The position numbers and the translations under genes are program-made. A DNA stretch of 64,000 nt from an uncultured Prevotellaceae bacterium (GTDB lineage Bacteria > Bacteroidota > Bacteroidia > Bacteroidales > Bacteroidaceae). The stretch is from positions 31,193 to 95,192 of the forward strand of contig OMZE01000010.1 of assembly GCA_900315455.1 (NCBI GenBank). The letters are read 5' to 3'. The notes beneath the pieces were generated by a model. It ran no database searches, was not told where the DNA came from, and saw nothing but the letters and a program-made list of their open reading frames with translations. Positions 54,384-62,543 of this stretch are shown here, piece by piece (the stretch's first letter is position 1; every line of letters begins with the position of its first letter).

Positions 54384-54413
54384 TTTGAGTTTAGAAATAA
54401 ATGTTTAAATTTG
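54384..54413 (+). promoter_or_regulatory. Bacteroidetal promoter for the sigma factor operon
   Basis: TTTG (54384-54387), an 18-base spacer and TAAATTTG (54406-54413) fit the consensus with a spacing at the short end. No terminator is seen between the previous gene and this promoter. Confidence 0.65.
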
Positions 54414-54432
54414 CAGTGAATCAGTGAGATAA

Positions 54433-54491
54433 TGAATCAATTCCCCTTTTCCCCGGATGAGAGACGGGGAGGGGGGGCGTCTCTTGATTCA
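54433..54491 (+). promoter_or_regulatory. Strongly structured leader upstream of the sigma factor gene
   Basis: An outer perfect stem TGAATCAA (54433-54440)/TTGATTCA (54484-54491) encloses C-rich and G-rich tracts (CCCCTTTTCCCC; GGGGAGGGGGGG) that can pair, or alternatively an AGAGACG/CGTCTCT stem (54460-54484). It lies between the promoter and the start codon, so it may act as an attenuator or translation control element. No known riboswitch was recognised. Confidence 0.5.
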
Positions 54492-54528
54492 TAGAGAAAC
54501 TAACACATCTAATACCCAGCATCAGTCT

Positions 54529-55113
54529 ATGACAAACCTTTCGAATGTCACGGATAGTGAGATTGTTGAAGCCCTGTTGGCCAAAGACAGCGGCGTGACC
54601 CACCAGTTCCTGTATGTGAACTGCCGTCCGCTGTTCCTCGCCATATTGAACAAGGTGTTTGACTATCCTGTGGAACTGGAGGAATTCGTGAGCGAACTTT
54701 ATGTGTATCTCATGGAAGACGACGGTCGCCGTTTGCATCAGTACGAGGGGCGCAGCAGCCTCTATCAATGGATGAAAGTGGTGGCCCTGAGATTCGCCAT
54801 GCGAATAAAAATGAGAAACGCAGTGATAGATAATTCCTCCACGGAGTCTCCTTACTTGCAGAACGTCTCCGACGAGTCGGCTTCCGATACCCAAGCGAAG
54901 GCCGATGTGGAGAATCTCTTGGAAAGAATGTCTAATCTTACTTATGTTTATGTCATTCGCCGTCATATCCTTGAGGGAGTAGACGAACGTACCTTAGCGG
55001 AGGAAATGAACATGAAAGTGTCGAATATCTACAATCTTAAGCGACGAGCAATGGCAGCATTGACAAAAATCGCTTTAAATGATGTGAAAAACTATGCCAA
55101 AAAGAGATACTAA
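54529..55113 (+). CDS. ECF-like RNA polymerase sigma factor
   Basis: A 194-residue sigma-70 family protein with regions 2 and 4 only. Region 2 is visible as FLYVNCRPLFLAILNKVF through FVSELYVYLME and SSLYQWMKVVALRFAMR. Region 4 appears as VDERTLAEEMNMKVSNIYNL followed by KRRAMAALTK. I chose the ATG at 54529, since the upstream frame crosses the leader hairpin. The next gene overlaps it by 20 bases and begins with an anti-sigma-like segment, so the pair is probably a sigma/anti-sigma switch. Its regulon is not visible, but autoregulation of this operon is plausible. Confidence 0.85.
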   Translation: MTNLSNVTDSEIVEALLAKDSGVTHQFLYVNCRPLFLAILNKVFDYPVELEEFVSELYVYLMEDDGRRLHQYEGRSSLYQWMKVVALRFAMRIKMRNAVIDNSSTESPYLQNVSDESASDTQAKADVENLLERMSNLTYVYVIRRHILEGVDERTLAEEMNMKVSNIYNLKRRAMAALTKIALNDVKNYAKKRY

Positions 55114-56038
55114 CATACCAGAAGAGTTGATCGCGGCTTTTCTTGACGGAAACACCACGGCAGAGGAAACACGCGAGGTGCTGGAGGCCATCCAGCACGA
55201 CAGCGAGTTGCGCGAACTCCTGGAACTCTCCATGGAGGTGGACGAGGAGTTAGAGCAACAGTTCAGTAAACCCATGGTGGTCGACATGAAACCCTATCCC
55301 ATGTTGCAGATGGCGGCACGCAACCAGGTAGACAACCTGTGTGTGGTGCGGTGTGAGGGCTATGCCCTCCGTGCCATGGGCGTAGAGGTGAGTGATGACC
55401 AACTGATGGAAGAGGCCAGGGAAAAAGGATGGCTCAGAGAAGGAGGCGTGCCTCTCTATCTCATCGGCAGGATGGCTGGTGAGCGTGGACTCTATGTCTC
55501 GCATGCCTACGACTGTTCTTTCGCCGACATCCACATGGCCCTCAAAAACGGAGAGATGGTGATAGCCGTCCTCGGTAGCCATGCCGTGATAGTGAAAGAT
55601 ATAGCCATGGACGAGAAGCGGCTCACCCTGCTCGATTTTGCCAACCCACAGCCCGAGACCACTTGCCAGTTCGCACAGTTCACGCGTTCCTGGTCCGACG
55701 CATCGTCTTACCTTGTTATCATCAACAACCTGCACCGTTACCAGCCACGGCCCCTGAGCCTTGAGAACGTGCCGGTGGAAGATGAGTTGATGGAACTGCG
55801 TGAGGCCATTGCCGAGAATGCCCATGAAGTTTGGGCGGCTGCAAGGGTGGAAGAAGGCTGGACCTATGGTGAGGAACGCAACGACCAGTTGATGCACAAC
55901 CCCGACATTGTGCCCTACAACATCTTGCCGGAGAGCGAGAAGGAATACGATCGCATGATGGCTATCAACACCATCAAACTCATCAAGAAGTTGGGCTGGA
56001 AACTCGTGAAGAATGACAAACCATCTACACAGGAATGA
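55094..56038 (+). CDS. Anti-sigma-like, papain-like (C39) and RyR domain protein
   Basis: A 314-residue cytoplasmic protein that overlaps the sigma gene by 20 bases. Residues 1-60 (FLDGNTTAEETREVLEAIQH) resemble the short N-terminus of anti-sigma factors. Residues ~70-205 match papain-like C39-type folds: Gln78, Cys83 in NLCVVRCEGYALRAMG, a GGVPLYLIGRM segment, His163 in GSHAVIVKD and Asp181 in LLDFANP, so a Cys/His/Asp triad is possible. Residues ~225-310 are a ryanodine-receptor (RyR) domain: AIAENAHEVWAAARVEEGW, then TYGEERND, VPYNILPESEKEYDR, TIKLIKKLGW. RyR domains may bind nucleotide-like ligands. Ligand-triggered cleavage releasing the sigma factor is a testable inference. Confidence 0.85.
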   Translation: MPKRDTNIPEELIAAFLDGNTTAEETREVLEAIQHDSELRELLELSMEVDEELEQQFSKPMVVDMKPYPMLQMAARNQVDNLCVVRCEGYALRAMGVEVSDDQLMEEAREKGWLREGGVPLYLIGRMAGERGLYVSHAYDCSFADIHMALKNGEMVIAVLGSHAVIVKDIAMDEKRLTLLDFANPQPETTCQFAQFTRSWSDASSYLVIINNLHRYQPRPLSLENVPVEDELMELREAIAENAHEVWAAARVEEGWTYGEERNDQLMHNPDIVPYNILPESEKEYDRMMAINTIKLIKKLGWKLVKNDKPSTQE

Positions 56039-56039
56039 T

Positions 56040-57620
56040 ATGAAGGGCAAACGTGTACTCATCATCGGACGGCACCCCCTTGCCGGCAACGTCGTGGCAC
56101 AGTATGAAGCCATGGGCGCCAGTGTCGACCACGTTGATGCCTGTGGCGATGTTACCCATGTGAGCGAGTATGATGAATTGGGCGTGTTTCTGACATGCGG
56201 TGAAAATCCCACCGAGACAGACAGCGCGATGCTCAGTGCCATGCGGCAGTTGGCTGCCGACTACGAGATGAGGCCTGGCGTGACCCGTAAGCCCCTCTGC
56301 CATATGCTGTTGCACAGCAAGGTCACCTTGTGGCTCATGCAGACACTCGACCTCTACAAGGGTATCAACGACAAGTTCGAGGTCTATGCTTTCACTATGG
56401 CCGACCTTTGGGCGAAGAACGTGTTGTGCGAGGTAGGCACATCCACCCCCCACTACAAACCCCTCGACCGTGAGCCTGTCACCACCGACATGGAGAAGAC
56501 CGTGCACTTTGTTATCTTCGGCATGGGCGACATGGCAGAGAGCCTGGCGCAGCACGCTGCCCTCGTGGCACACTTCCCCAACTACGTGCGCAACCACTCG
56601 CTGCGCACCCGCATCACCATCGTGGACAAGGGCATCACCGCCAGGCGCAACGCCTTCCTGCAGCGCCATCAGGAACTCTTCGACCATTCCTATTACCGCT
56701 GCATGACGATGGACAAGAGTTGTTCCACCACACTGTTTCATTACCCCGTCTATGCGTCGTCGAGAGAGGATTTCATTGACGTGGAGTGGGAGTTTGTGGA
56801 AGGCGAACTCCACCATCCCGTGATGCAGGCGAAACTGAGGCAGTGGGCACAGAGCAAGAGTCAGATTCTTACCCTCGCGCTGTGTTACGACTCCTTCGCC
56901 CTCAACTTCGACGAGGCTTTCACCATGCCCAAGGAAGTATACGAGAACGACATCCCCGTGCTCACCTATGTGCGCAATAGCGAGATTTTCGACGATGTAA
57001 GAGCCACCAACTCCTTCACCAACATCTATCCTTTCGGCATGGAAAATTGTGGCTACGACGTGCGGCTCCCTCTGTTGCGGATGGCCAAATGTCTCAACTA
57101 CTTCTACCAAAGCAGTTATGGCGGCGAGGGAACACCCACCGACATGCCTGCCGAGAAAGTGGAGGAGGCATGGACAAAACTGAAGAATTTCAGTTTCCGC
57201 TACTCGAATATCTACAACGTGATGACCATAGCCACGAAGATGCGCTCCCTTGGACACAAGGAAAAAGAATGGAACGTGTTCTATGCCCTCAACAAGGAGG
57301 AGATAGAGCAACTCTCTGCTGTGGAGCACAACCGCTGGAGTTTGGAGCGCCTGATGCTCGGCTTCAGACCACCCTCCGACAGCGAGCGCAAGGAGATAGA
57401 GGACAATATCAAGGCTTTCGAACGTGCGCGGAAAGACAATACCCCACAGCCGGAAGTCGACTTGAAGAAAGAATACAAGAAGAAGAAAGTGCATTTCGAC
57501 CTATGTTCTTACAGCGAACTGGGCAATGATGCCACAGGCAAAGACGTGAGAATCTACGACTACGACCTCACTGCCTGCATCCCCCTCATAGCCAACACCT
57601 TTAAAGAACAACAGACATGA
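56040..57620 (+). CDS. Rossmann (TrkA-N-like) and RyR domain protein
   Basis: A 526-residue cytoplasmic protein. The start at 56040 lies 2 bases after the previous stop. An initial Rossmann-type strand and loop (RVLIIGRHPLAGNVVAQYE) is followed by a second one near 155 (VHFVIFGMGDMAESLAQHAA), as in TrkA-N/RCK NAD-binding domains. The C-terminus carries a RyR domain interrupted by a charged insert: VEHNRWSLERLMLGFRPPSD (428 on) and, later, VHFDLCSYSELGN and DYDLTACIPLI. No membrane or channel segment is present. It is translationally coupled to the FHA-protease gene (4-base overlap). It probably senses a dinucleotide or ADP-ribose-like ligand. Confidence 0.82.
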   Translation: MKGKRVLIIGRHPLAGNVVAQYEAMGASVDHVDACGDVTHVSEYDELGVFLTCGENPTETDSAMLSAMRQLAADYEMRPGVTRKPLCHMLLHSKVTLWLMQTLDLYKGINDKFEVYAFTMADLWAKNVLCEVGTSTPHYKPLDREPVTTDMEKTVHFVIFGMGDMAESLAQHAALVAHFPNYVRNHSLRTRITIVDKGITARRNAFLQRHQELFDHSYYRCMTMDKSCSTTLFHYPVYASSREDFIDVEWEFVEGELHHPVMQAKLRQWAQSKSQILTLALCYDSFALNFDEAFTMPKEVYENDIPVLTYVRNSEIFDDVRATNSFTNIYPFGMENCGYDVRLPLLRMAKCLNYFYQSSYGGEGTPTDMPAEKVEEAWTKLKNFSFRYSNIYNVMTIATKMRSLGHKEKEWNVFYALNKEEIEQLSAVEHNRWSLERLMLGFRPPSDSERKEIEDNIKAFERARKDNTPQPEVDLKKEYKKKKVHFDLCSYSELGNDATGKDVRIYDYDLTACIPLIANTFKEQQT

Positions 57621-58987
57621 AGAAATACTATGTTCTCAGGTTCGAGAATTCCGACTCCTTGCACAAGGCAGGCGACCAGGTGTTCAATGCCGATGCCACC
57701 TTGCGTATCGGTCAGCAGGAGGGGTGTGAGGTGTTGCTGGCCAATGAGACCCAGTATGAGGATGCCGTGTTCGCCGTAATCATCCGCAACGATGATGGCG
57801 AGGGATGGCGGATTATACGTACCTCGTCTTATCGTGAGCACGCGGTAAGGGTGAATGGCACCGAAGTGGACTACGTGCAACACCTGAGTGATGGCGACCG
57901 CATCGCCTTCGAGGGGTCCAAGCAGGAACTGTTGTTCAATGTGCGCAGCGACGACGAATATAATGGGTCGAAACCGGTGGTGGTGCCACATACCTTCCCC
58001 AAGTGGCTCATTGCCACGCTGGTGCTGCTGCCGCTGGTGCTCTTTGGGGTGGGGTATGGAATCATGTCTCACAATATGGAGAAGAAAATGCTCACCGAAG
58101 ACATGATCAAGCAGGCTGAAAAATCGGTGGTGCAAATCAAGACCGATTCGGTGTTTCTGATGGCCTATAATAAGACAACGGGCGACACCTTGCACATCGA
58201 TTCTTGTGAATATATGGTCTCGGGAACGGCATTTATCACCGATGATTCGTTGCTGGTGACAGCACGCCACTGCGTGGAACCCTGGCTCAATGTCGACTCG
58301 ATATCTGCCGATTCCTCCAAGATTGAGTCACTGCCCGTGAAATGGGCTTTGATGGCAGAGACCCGCAATCAGGAAGAAATAGACAGTATTGAGTGGATGG
58401 TGGTGAGCCGTCTGTCGGTAGTCATTCCCGATTCTACGGGTTCTTTCATCATAGAAAAGTTAAGTTCTACTGATTTCAACATTGAAAAAAGTCGTGACCA
58501 TGTGATTGAATACGGCGACTTCGATCATCTTTATTTCTGGAGGAGCATTGCTGCACTGCCTCGTCGTACAGACATGATGCTCGACGACTTCGCTTTCCTC
58601 CGGCTGCCGGCTCACCTCGCATCACATGCAGAAGGAGCAATCCATCTGGCATCGAAAGAGGAAATCCTGCAACTAGAGAAACGCAAGCCCGTAACCATAC
58701 TTGGATTCCCTGAGTCGGGAGTGGGGGCAGCGGATTTTGAGTCGTCTACTGATGAATTGCGGCATCTGCCTACACAGGATTCTTTAGGATTCCCCGATGG
58801 CGTGCTCCACCACAATGGAGAGATTGCGCATGGATACTCTGGCGGACCAGTGCTGGTAAGAAACGGCAATGAATGTTATGCCGTAGGAATCATCTCCGTG
58901 CACGACAGACTCAATAAGAATCGTACGCTCTCGGTACCCGTGTCGGAAGTGGAACGGTGGAAAATGAAACAAAATAATAACAGATGA
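57617..58987 (+). CDS. FHA-transmembrane-trypsin-like protease
   Basis: A 456-residue inner-membrane protein. Residues 1-115 form an FHA-like phosphopeptide-binding domain (ATLRIGQQEGCEVLL, HAVRVNGTEV, LSDGDRIAF). One membrane helix lies at ~130-150 (WLIATLVLLPLVLFGVGYG). The C-terminal part is a trypsin-fold protease with an apparent full triad: His218 in LVTARHCVE, Asp324 in LDDFAFLRLP and Ser408 in GYSGGPVLV. The topology puts FHA in the cytoplasm and the protease in the periplasm. The next gene encodes a kinase-fold fragment, a natural FHA-linked partner. Start and stop codons overlap both neighbours by 4 bases. Confidence 0.87.
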   Translation: MKKYYVLRFENSDSLHKAGDQVFNADATLRIGQQEGCEVLLANETQYEDAVFAVIIRNDDGEGWRIIRTSSYREHAVRVNGTEVDYVQHLSDGDRIAFEGSKQELLFNVRSDDEYNGSKPVVVPHTFPKWLIATLVLLPLVLFGVGYGIMSHNMEKKMLTEDMIKQAEKSVVQIKTDSVFLMAYNKTTGDTLHIDSCEYMVSGTAFITDDSLLVTARHCVEPWLNVDSISADSSKIESLPVKWALMAETRNQEEIDSIEWMVVSRLSVVIPDSTGSFIIEKLSSTDFNIEKSRDHVIEYGDFDHLYFWRSIAALPRRTDMMLDDFAFLRLPAHLASHAEGAIHLASKEEILQLEKRKPVTILGFPESGVGAADFESSTDELRHLPTQDSLGFPDGVLHHNGEIAHGYSGGPVLVRNGNECYAVGIISVHDRLNKNRTLSVPVSEVERWKMKQNNNR

Positions 58988-59577
58988 TTATGGACAATCA
59001 TACCAACAATGCTATTTCAGCCTCTGATTTCTCAGGCTACTGTCAGGAAATCACGGCATGGCGGGTGATGGCCGACATTACCGACGGCTTGCTGGCGGAT
59101 GCGCAGTACGACAAGGTTGTGGTATCTCCAAAGGCCATCGCCATCAACGACGACGGTAGTTTCAGGTTGGTGGGCCAAAAGCCCGACGAGGTATTCGAGG
59201 CCCCTGAGACACGACGTGGCAAAAAGAGTGAGGCTTCGTTGGTATGGTCGCTTGCCGCCACCATCTTCCATCTGGTGATGGGGTGTGATATCATGAACGG
59301 AAAGGGTGGGGCAGGGCAACACGCCAAGTCGAAGGTGCCCTATATGCGGAGCGAGATGCCCTTGTTGAGCGCACTCCTGCAGAGATGCCTTCACTTCGAC
59401 GCCACTGAACGTCCTTCACTGAGTGAAGTGAGCCAGACGGCCCACCAACAATATGAGGCTTGCAAGAATTTCCTCAAAAAAGGACCAGCATTCAAGCAGG
59501 TCATCGACAGTACTGGTAAATCAGGGTCGCGTATCGATGAGGTATGGCCCGAAGAAATGATAGATAATACCAAATGA
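58984..59577 (+). CDS. Protein-kinase C-lobe-like protein without catalytic motifs
   Basis: A 197-residue cytoplasmic protein that looks like the C-lobe of a Ser/Thr kinase alone. Visible elements: an alphaE-like helix (ITAWRVMADITDGLLADAQ), a strand pair where the catalytic loop should be (VVVSPKAIAINDDGSFRLVG) but without HRD or DFG, the APE motif at 73-75 (FEAPET), an alphaF-like helix (SLVWSLAATIFHLVMGCD), and the alphaH/I signature with Arg143 (CLHFDATERPSLSEV). The N-lobe is missing. It cannot be an ordinary kinase and is probably a binding module for the FHA-protease next to it. It overlaps that gene by 4 bases. Confidence 0.75.
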   Translation: MIMDNHTNNAISASDFSGYCQEITAWRVMADITDGLLADAQYDKVVVSPKAIAINDDGSFRLVGQKPDEVFEAPETRRGKKSEASLVWSLAATIFHLVMGCDIMNGKGGAGQHAKSKVPYMRSEMPLLSALLQRCLHFDATERPSLSEVSQTAHQQYEACKNFLKKGPAFKQVIDSTGKSGSRIDEVWPEEMIDNTK

Positions 59578-60227
59578 CCATGAAAAATATAGCCATAGCA
59601 ATCATGCTCTTCATGCTGGTGATGCCCATGAAAGCACAAGACAAGCATCTGCAACAATTGGTGTCGATGGTGACATCTCTGCGGCAGCCTTCAGAGAGCC
59701 AGCAACGCGCTGCTTACAATGAACTGAAAATAAAACTTGCCGCCGACAAGGAATGGACACCGATGGACGAACTTGTGGATGAGGGAAACGGAGAGTGCCG
59801 GCCCACCAAGAAGATGAATTGGTTCCGACTCAATACCCTGCTCATGCAGGCTCCCGGACAGAGTGGCAACCTCTCTATGGTGACCAAAGGCGACTTCCTC
59901 AACGGGGAAGACCCACGGTTTAATTATTCACTCATCGAGAAAGGCATCCGCCAGGGCGCCATGGTAAGATATACGATGAAAGGGCGTGAGGGCGCGCAGA
60001 CATTTGTTATCGTGCCCTATGATGCTAAAGCCGCTTCGAAGATGAAGGCTACAATCACGAAAGACGGAACCGTTATTGCACAGGGGAAAGTGGAGAATGG
60101 CGATATCGTGCTCAAAGTGGACAGCAAAGTCAGCCTGAAAAGCAAGGATAGGATAACTCTTGAAATAAAGAATGATTCTGGTGCCGACATGGCAGTTGTT
60201 ATCCTCAACCACAACACACGAAAATGA
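59574..60227 (+). CDS. Exported protein of unknown function
   Basis: A 217-residue protein with a signal peptide (cleavage after MPMKAQ) and no recognised domain. The N-terminal third is helical, and the rest has beta strands (VRYTMKGREGAQTFVIVPYD, GTVIAQGKVENGDIVLKVDS) suggesting an Ig-like or jelly-roll fold, with a final strand ADMAVVILNHN. ATGs at 59574 and 59580 are both possible; the first overlaps the preceding stop as ATGA, the pattern used throughout this operon. It is coupled to the next CHAT gene by another 4-base overlap. Confidence 0.7.
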   Translation: MTMKNIAIAIMLFMLVMPMKAQDKHLQQLVSMVTSLRQPSESQQRAAYNELKIKLAADKEWTPMDELVDEGNGECRPTKKMNWFRLNTLLMQAPGQSGNLSMVTKGDFLNGEDPRFNYSLIEKGIRQGAMVRYTMKGREGAQTFVIVPYDAKAASKMKATITKDGTVIAQGKVENGDIVLKVDSKVSLKSKDRITLEIKNDSGADMAVVILNHNTRK

Positions 60228-62509
60228 AAACGATAATCATAACGACCATGAAAACGAGTATAAATCTAATGATGTGGATGATGGCATTCTTGCTGTTGGG
60301 TGTACTCCCGTCGGCAGCACAGGATGTGGCACAGATGAATAACGATGCTTTCCGTCAGTATGTAGATATGCTGTATAAGCAAGGGCAGGCTGCCTATCTG
60401 AAGAGCGACCGCCTGACAACGAAGAGTTGCTATGAGCAGATGGAGAGTGCCATCGATGCAAGAGTGGAAGCAGGAAAACTGTCGCAGGAGACAGCCGACA
60501 GCCTAATGCAATATGTGCGGAAACTCGAGGGCGACTATCATTATGATAATGCCGACTACGACAAGACGTCTTTCGGGTTGGCAGCAAGTAGTTTTTTGGA
60601 GGCACTGGAATATGCAGAGTCAGATGAACATCCCTTCCTTGAGGCGAATTTCAACCAGTGTGTATTGCACATGGAACTTTCACAACTCTATTACAAACAG
60701 GCCTGTCAGGAGACCGATGCAGGAAAGAGACAAAGAAAGTTTGAAAGTGCTCTAGAGGAAATGCAAGAGGCCGAGAAGCGGGCACGCAATTGGTACAACC
60801 CAGAAAGGCCTGATTCATTCAACGTCTATTTTCAAGCCACTGCAGGATTGGCAATGTGCCATGCCAGGGTGGGGGAGTATGATGAAGCCCATGAACTGAT
60901 AGACGAGTTGCTTGAGATGTTTAAGAGCTCTGATTCCGAGCGCTACGGTGAGTTGCTGCGCCGAAAGGCGAAAATCATTATGCTGCAAATAGAGGGTGGC
61001 GACACTAATGCCAGCATTTCACAGGCGCTCGATTGCTACAAACGCTATTTCAATATAAAGAGAACTGACGCCCTTGCCAACTTCACGGGCATGGACTCTG
61101 GTCAGCGAGAGCAATACTGGATGAACATCCGGCCGTTTGTCACCGACTGCTTCCGCCTTGAAGAGGCCGACCCCGCTTTCCTCTACGACGTGACCCTCTT
61201 TGCCAAGGGACTGCTGTTGCAACTCAACCGTGACGGTGGGGGAAAGCAGTCGCTCAACTATACCTGGCAGCAGATTCAGCAACGGTTGCCCGCCGACGGT
61301 TGCGCCATCGAGTTCGTGCAGTATGAGAAAGGTGGGGCGCAGCACATGGGCGCCCTCGTGCTGGGAAAGACCGGCCAACCCCGTTTTGTACGTATGATGG
61401 CTCCCGAAGAATTGGCTGCCAAGAGCACTGGGACTTTCACGGTGAGTGAAAGGTTGTATGTCACAGAAGGAAAGAAGAAGAACGAACTCTACAACGACAC
61501 CGCGCTGGCTTCGCTGATATGGAACAGCCAACTCATAGATGCCATGGGAAAGGCCAAGAAGGTGTATTTCGCCCCCGATGGCTATATGCATCAGATAGCC
61601 GTGGAGTATATCCTGCCCCAGAACCTGAAGAACCTCTCGTTCTATAGACTGACCTCCACCCGGAGGCTGATGGACGATAGCCCGACGGCAAAGGGTGCCA
61701 GCGCGTTGATCCTTGGTGGTGTGGTTTATGCCACTCAAGTGACGGGTGCCTCACAAGACAATGACACGCAGGCATACGACAATGCCCGGGGCTTACATTT
61801 CGAATATTTGGACAACTCTGGCAGGGAAGTACAGGAAATCCTCGACCACCGAAAAATTGGAGCCGACAGACTGCTTCTGGGAGAAGCCGTCACAGAGGGA
61901 AGTTTCAGGACACTGTGTGGTCAGTTCCCCATTCTGCACATCTCCACACATGGAGTGTTCACCGCTGCCAAGACTCCTCAGGGCACCGATCTGAAGCCTT
62001 GTCTCTCCGACGAGTCTCTCTCGCAGTGCTTCTTGGCGTTGGCAGGCGTGCAGACAGCCGTCGACAGTCCCCAATATGACAGGGAAAATCAGGATGGTGT
62101 GCTCTCGGCAAGGGAGATGTCGGGACTCGACATGAGTCGTGTGCAACTCTTCGTTCTGGCTTGCTGCGAGACAGCCCTCGGCTATGTCACCTCGGATGGC
62201 GTATATGGCATACAGCGCGGACTGAAGAATGCTGGCGTGGGAGCCATCGTTGCCACACTGTGGGATATTGACGACGAGGCCGCCACGATGTTCATGGTAG
62301 CGCTACACGACCTGCTCGCCAAGGGGCAGACCATTCACCAGGCATTCTACGGGGCTCGTCAGGCGTTACTCTCCACAAAGATGGAAGACGACCAGGAGCG
62401 GGTGAAACGGTTCAATCCCGTCACTCTTACCGAGGAGATGTATGCCGGTGAAGATTTCAGTGATCCGAGATATGTCGATGCCTTTATTCTCATCGATGCT
62501 TTGGATTGA
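60224..62509 (+). CDS. Exported helical-repeat CHAT (caspase-like) protease
   Basis: A 761-residue protein with an N-terminal signal peptide (LMMWMMAFLLLGVLPSAAQ). Helical TPR-like repeats cover ~60-270, and a C-terminal CHAT domain lies at ~480-761. The catalytic dyad is present as His576 in LHISTHGVF and Cys648 in FVLACCETALG, followed by GVYGIQRGLKNAGVGAIVAT. It is shorter than the CHAT protein at 38-41 kb but has the same layout and the same predicted export. The last gene of the operon starts 35 bases after its stop. Confidence 0.87.
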   Translation: MKTIIITTMKTSINLMMWMMAFLLLGVLPSAAQDVAQMNNDAFRQYVDMLYKQGQAAYLKSDRLTTKSCYEQMESAIDARVEAGKLSQETADSLMQYVRKLEGDYHYDNADYDKTSFGLAASSFLEALEYAESDEHPFLEANFNQCVLHMELSQLYYKQACQETDAGKRQRKFESALEEMQEAEKRARNWYNPERPDSFNVYFQATAGLAMCHARVGEYDEAHELIDELLEMFKSSDSERYGELLRRKAKIIMLQIEGGDTNASISQALDCYKRYFNIKRTDALANFTGMDSGQREQYWMNIRPFVTDCFRLEEADPAFLYDVTLFAKGLLLQLNRDGGGKQSLNYTWQQIQQRLPADGCAIEFVQYEKGGAQHMGALVLGKTGQPRFVRMMAPEELAAKSTGTFTVSERLYVTEGKKKNELYNDTALASLIWNSQLIDAMGKAKKVYFAPDGYMHQIAVEYILPQNLKNLSFYRLTSTRRLMDDSPTAKGASALILGGVVYATQVTGASQDNDTQAYDNARGLHFEYLDNSGREVQEILDHRKIGADRLLLGEAVTEGSFRTLCGQFPILHISTHGVFTAAKTPQGTDLKPCLSDESLSQCFLALAGVQTAVDSPQYDRENQDGVLSAREMSGLDMSRVQLFVLACCETALGYVTSDGVYGIQRGLKNAGVGAIVATLWDIDDEAATMFMVALHDLLAKGQTIHQAFYGARQALLSTKMEDDQERVKRFNPVTLTEEMYAGEDFSDPRYVDAFILIDALD

Positions 62510-62543
62510 CGATGGAATACGATACTAACCATAATGTAACATA

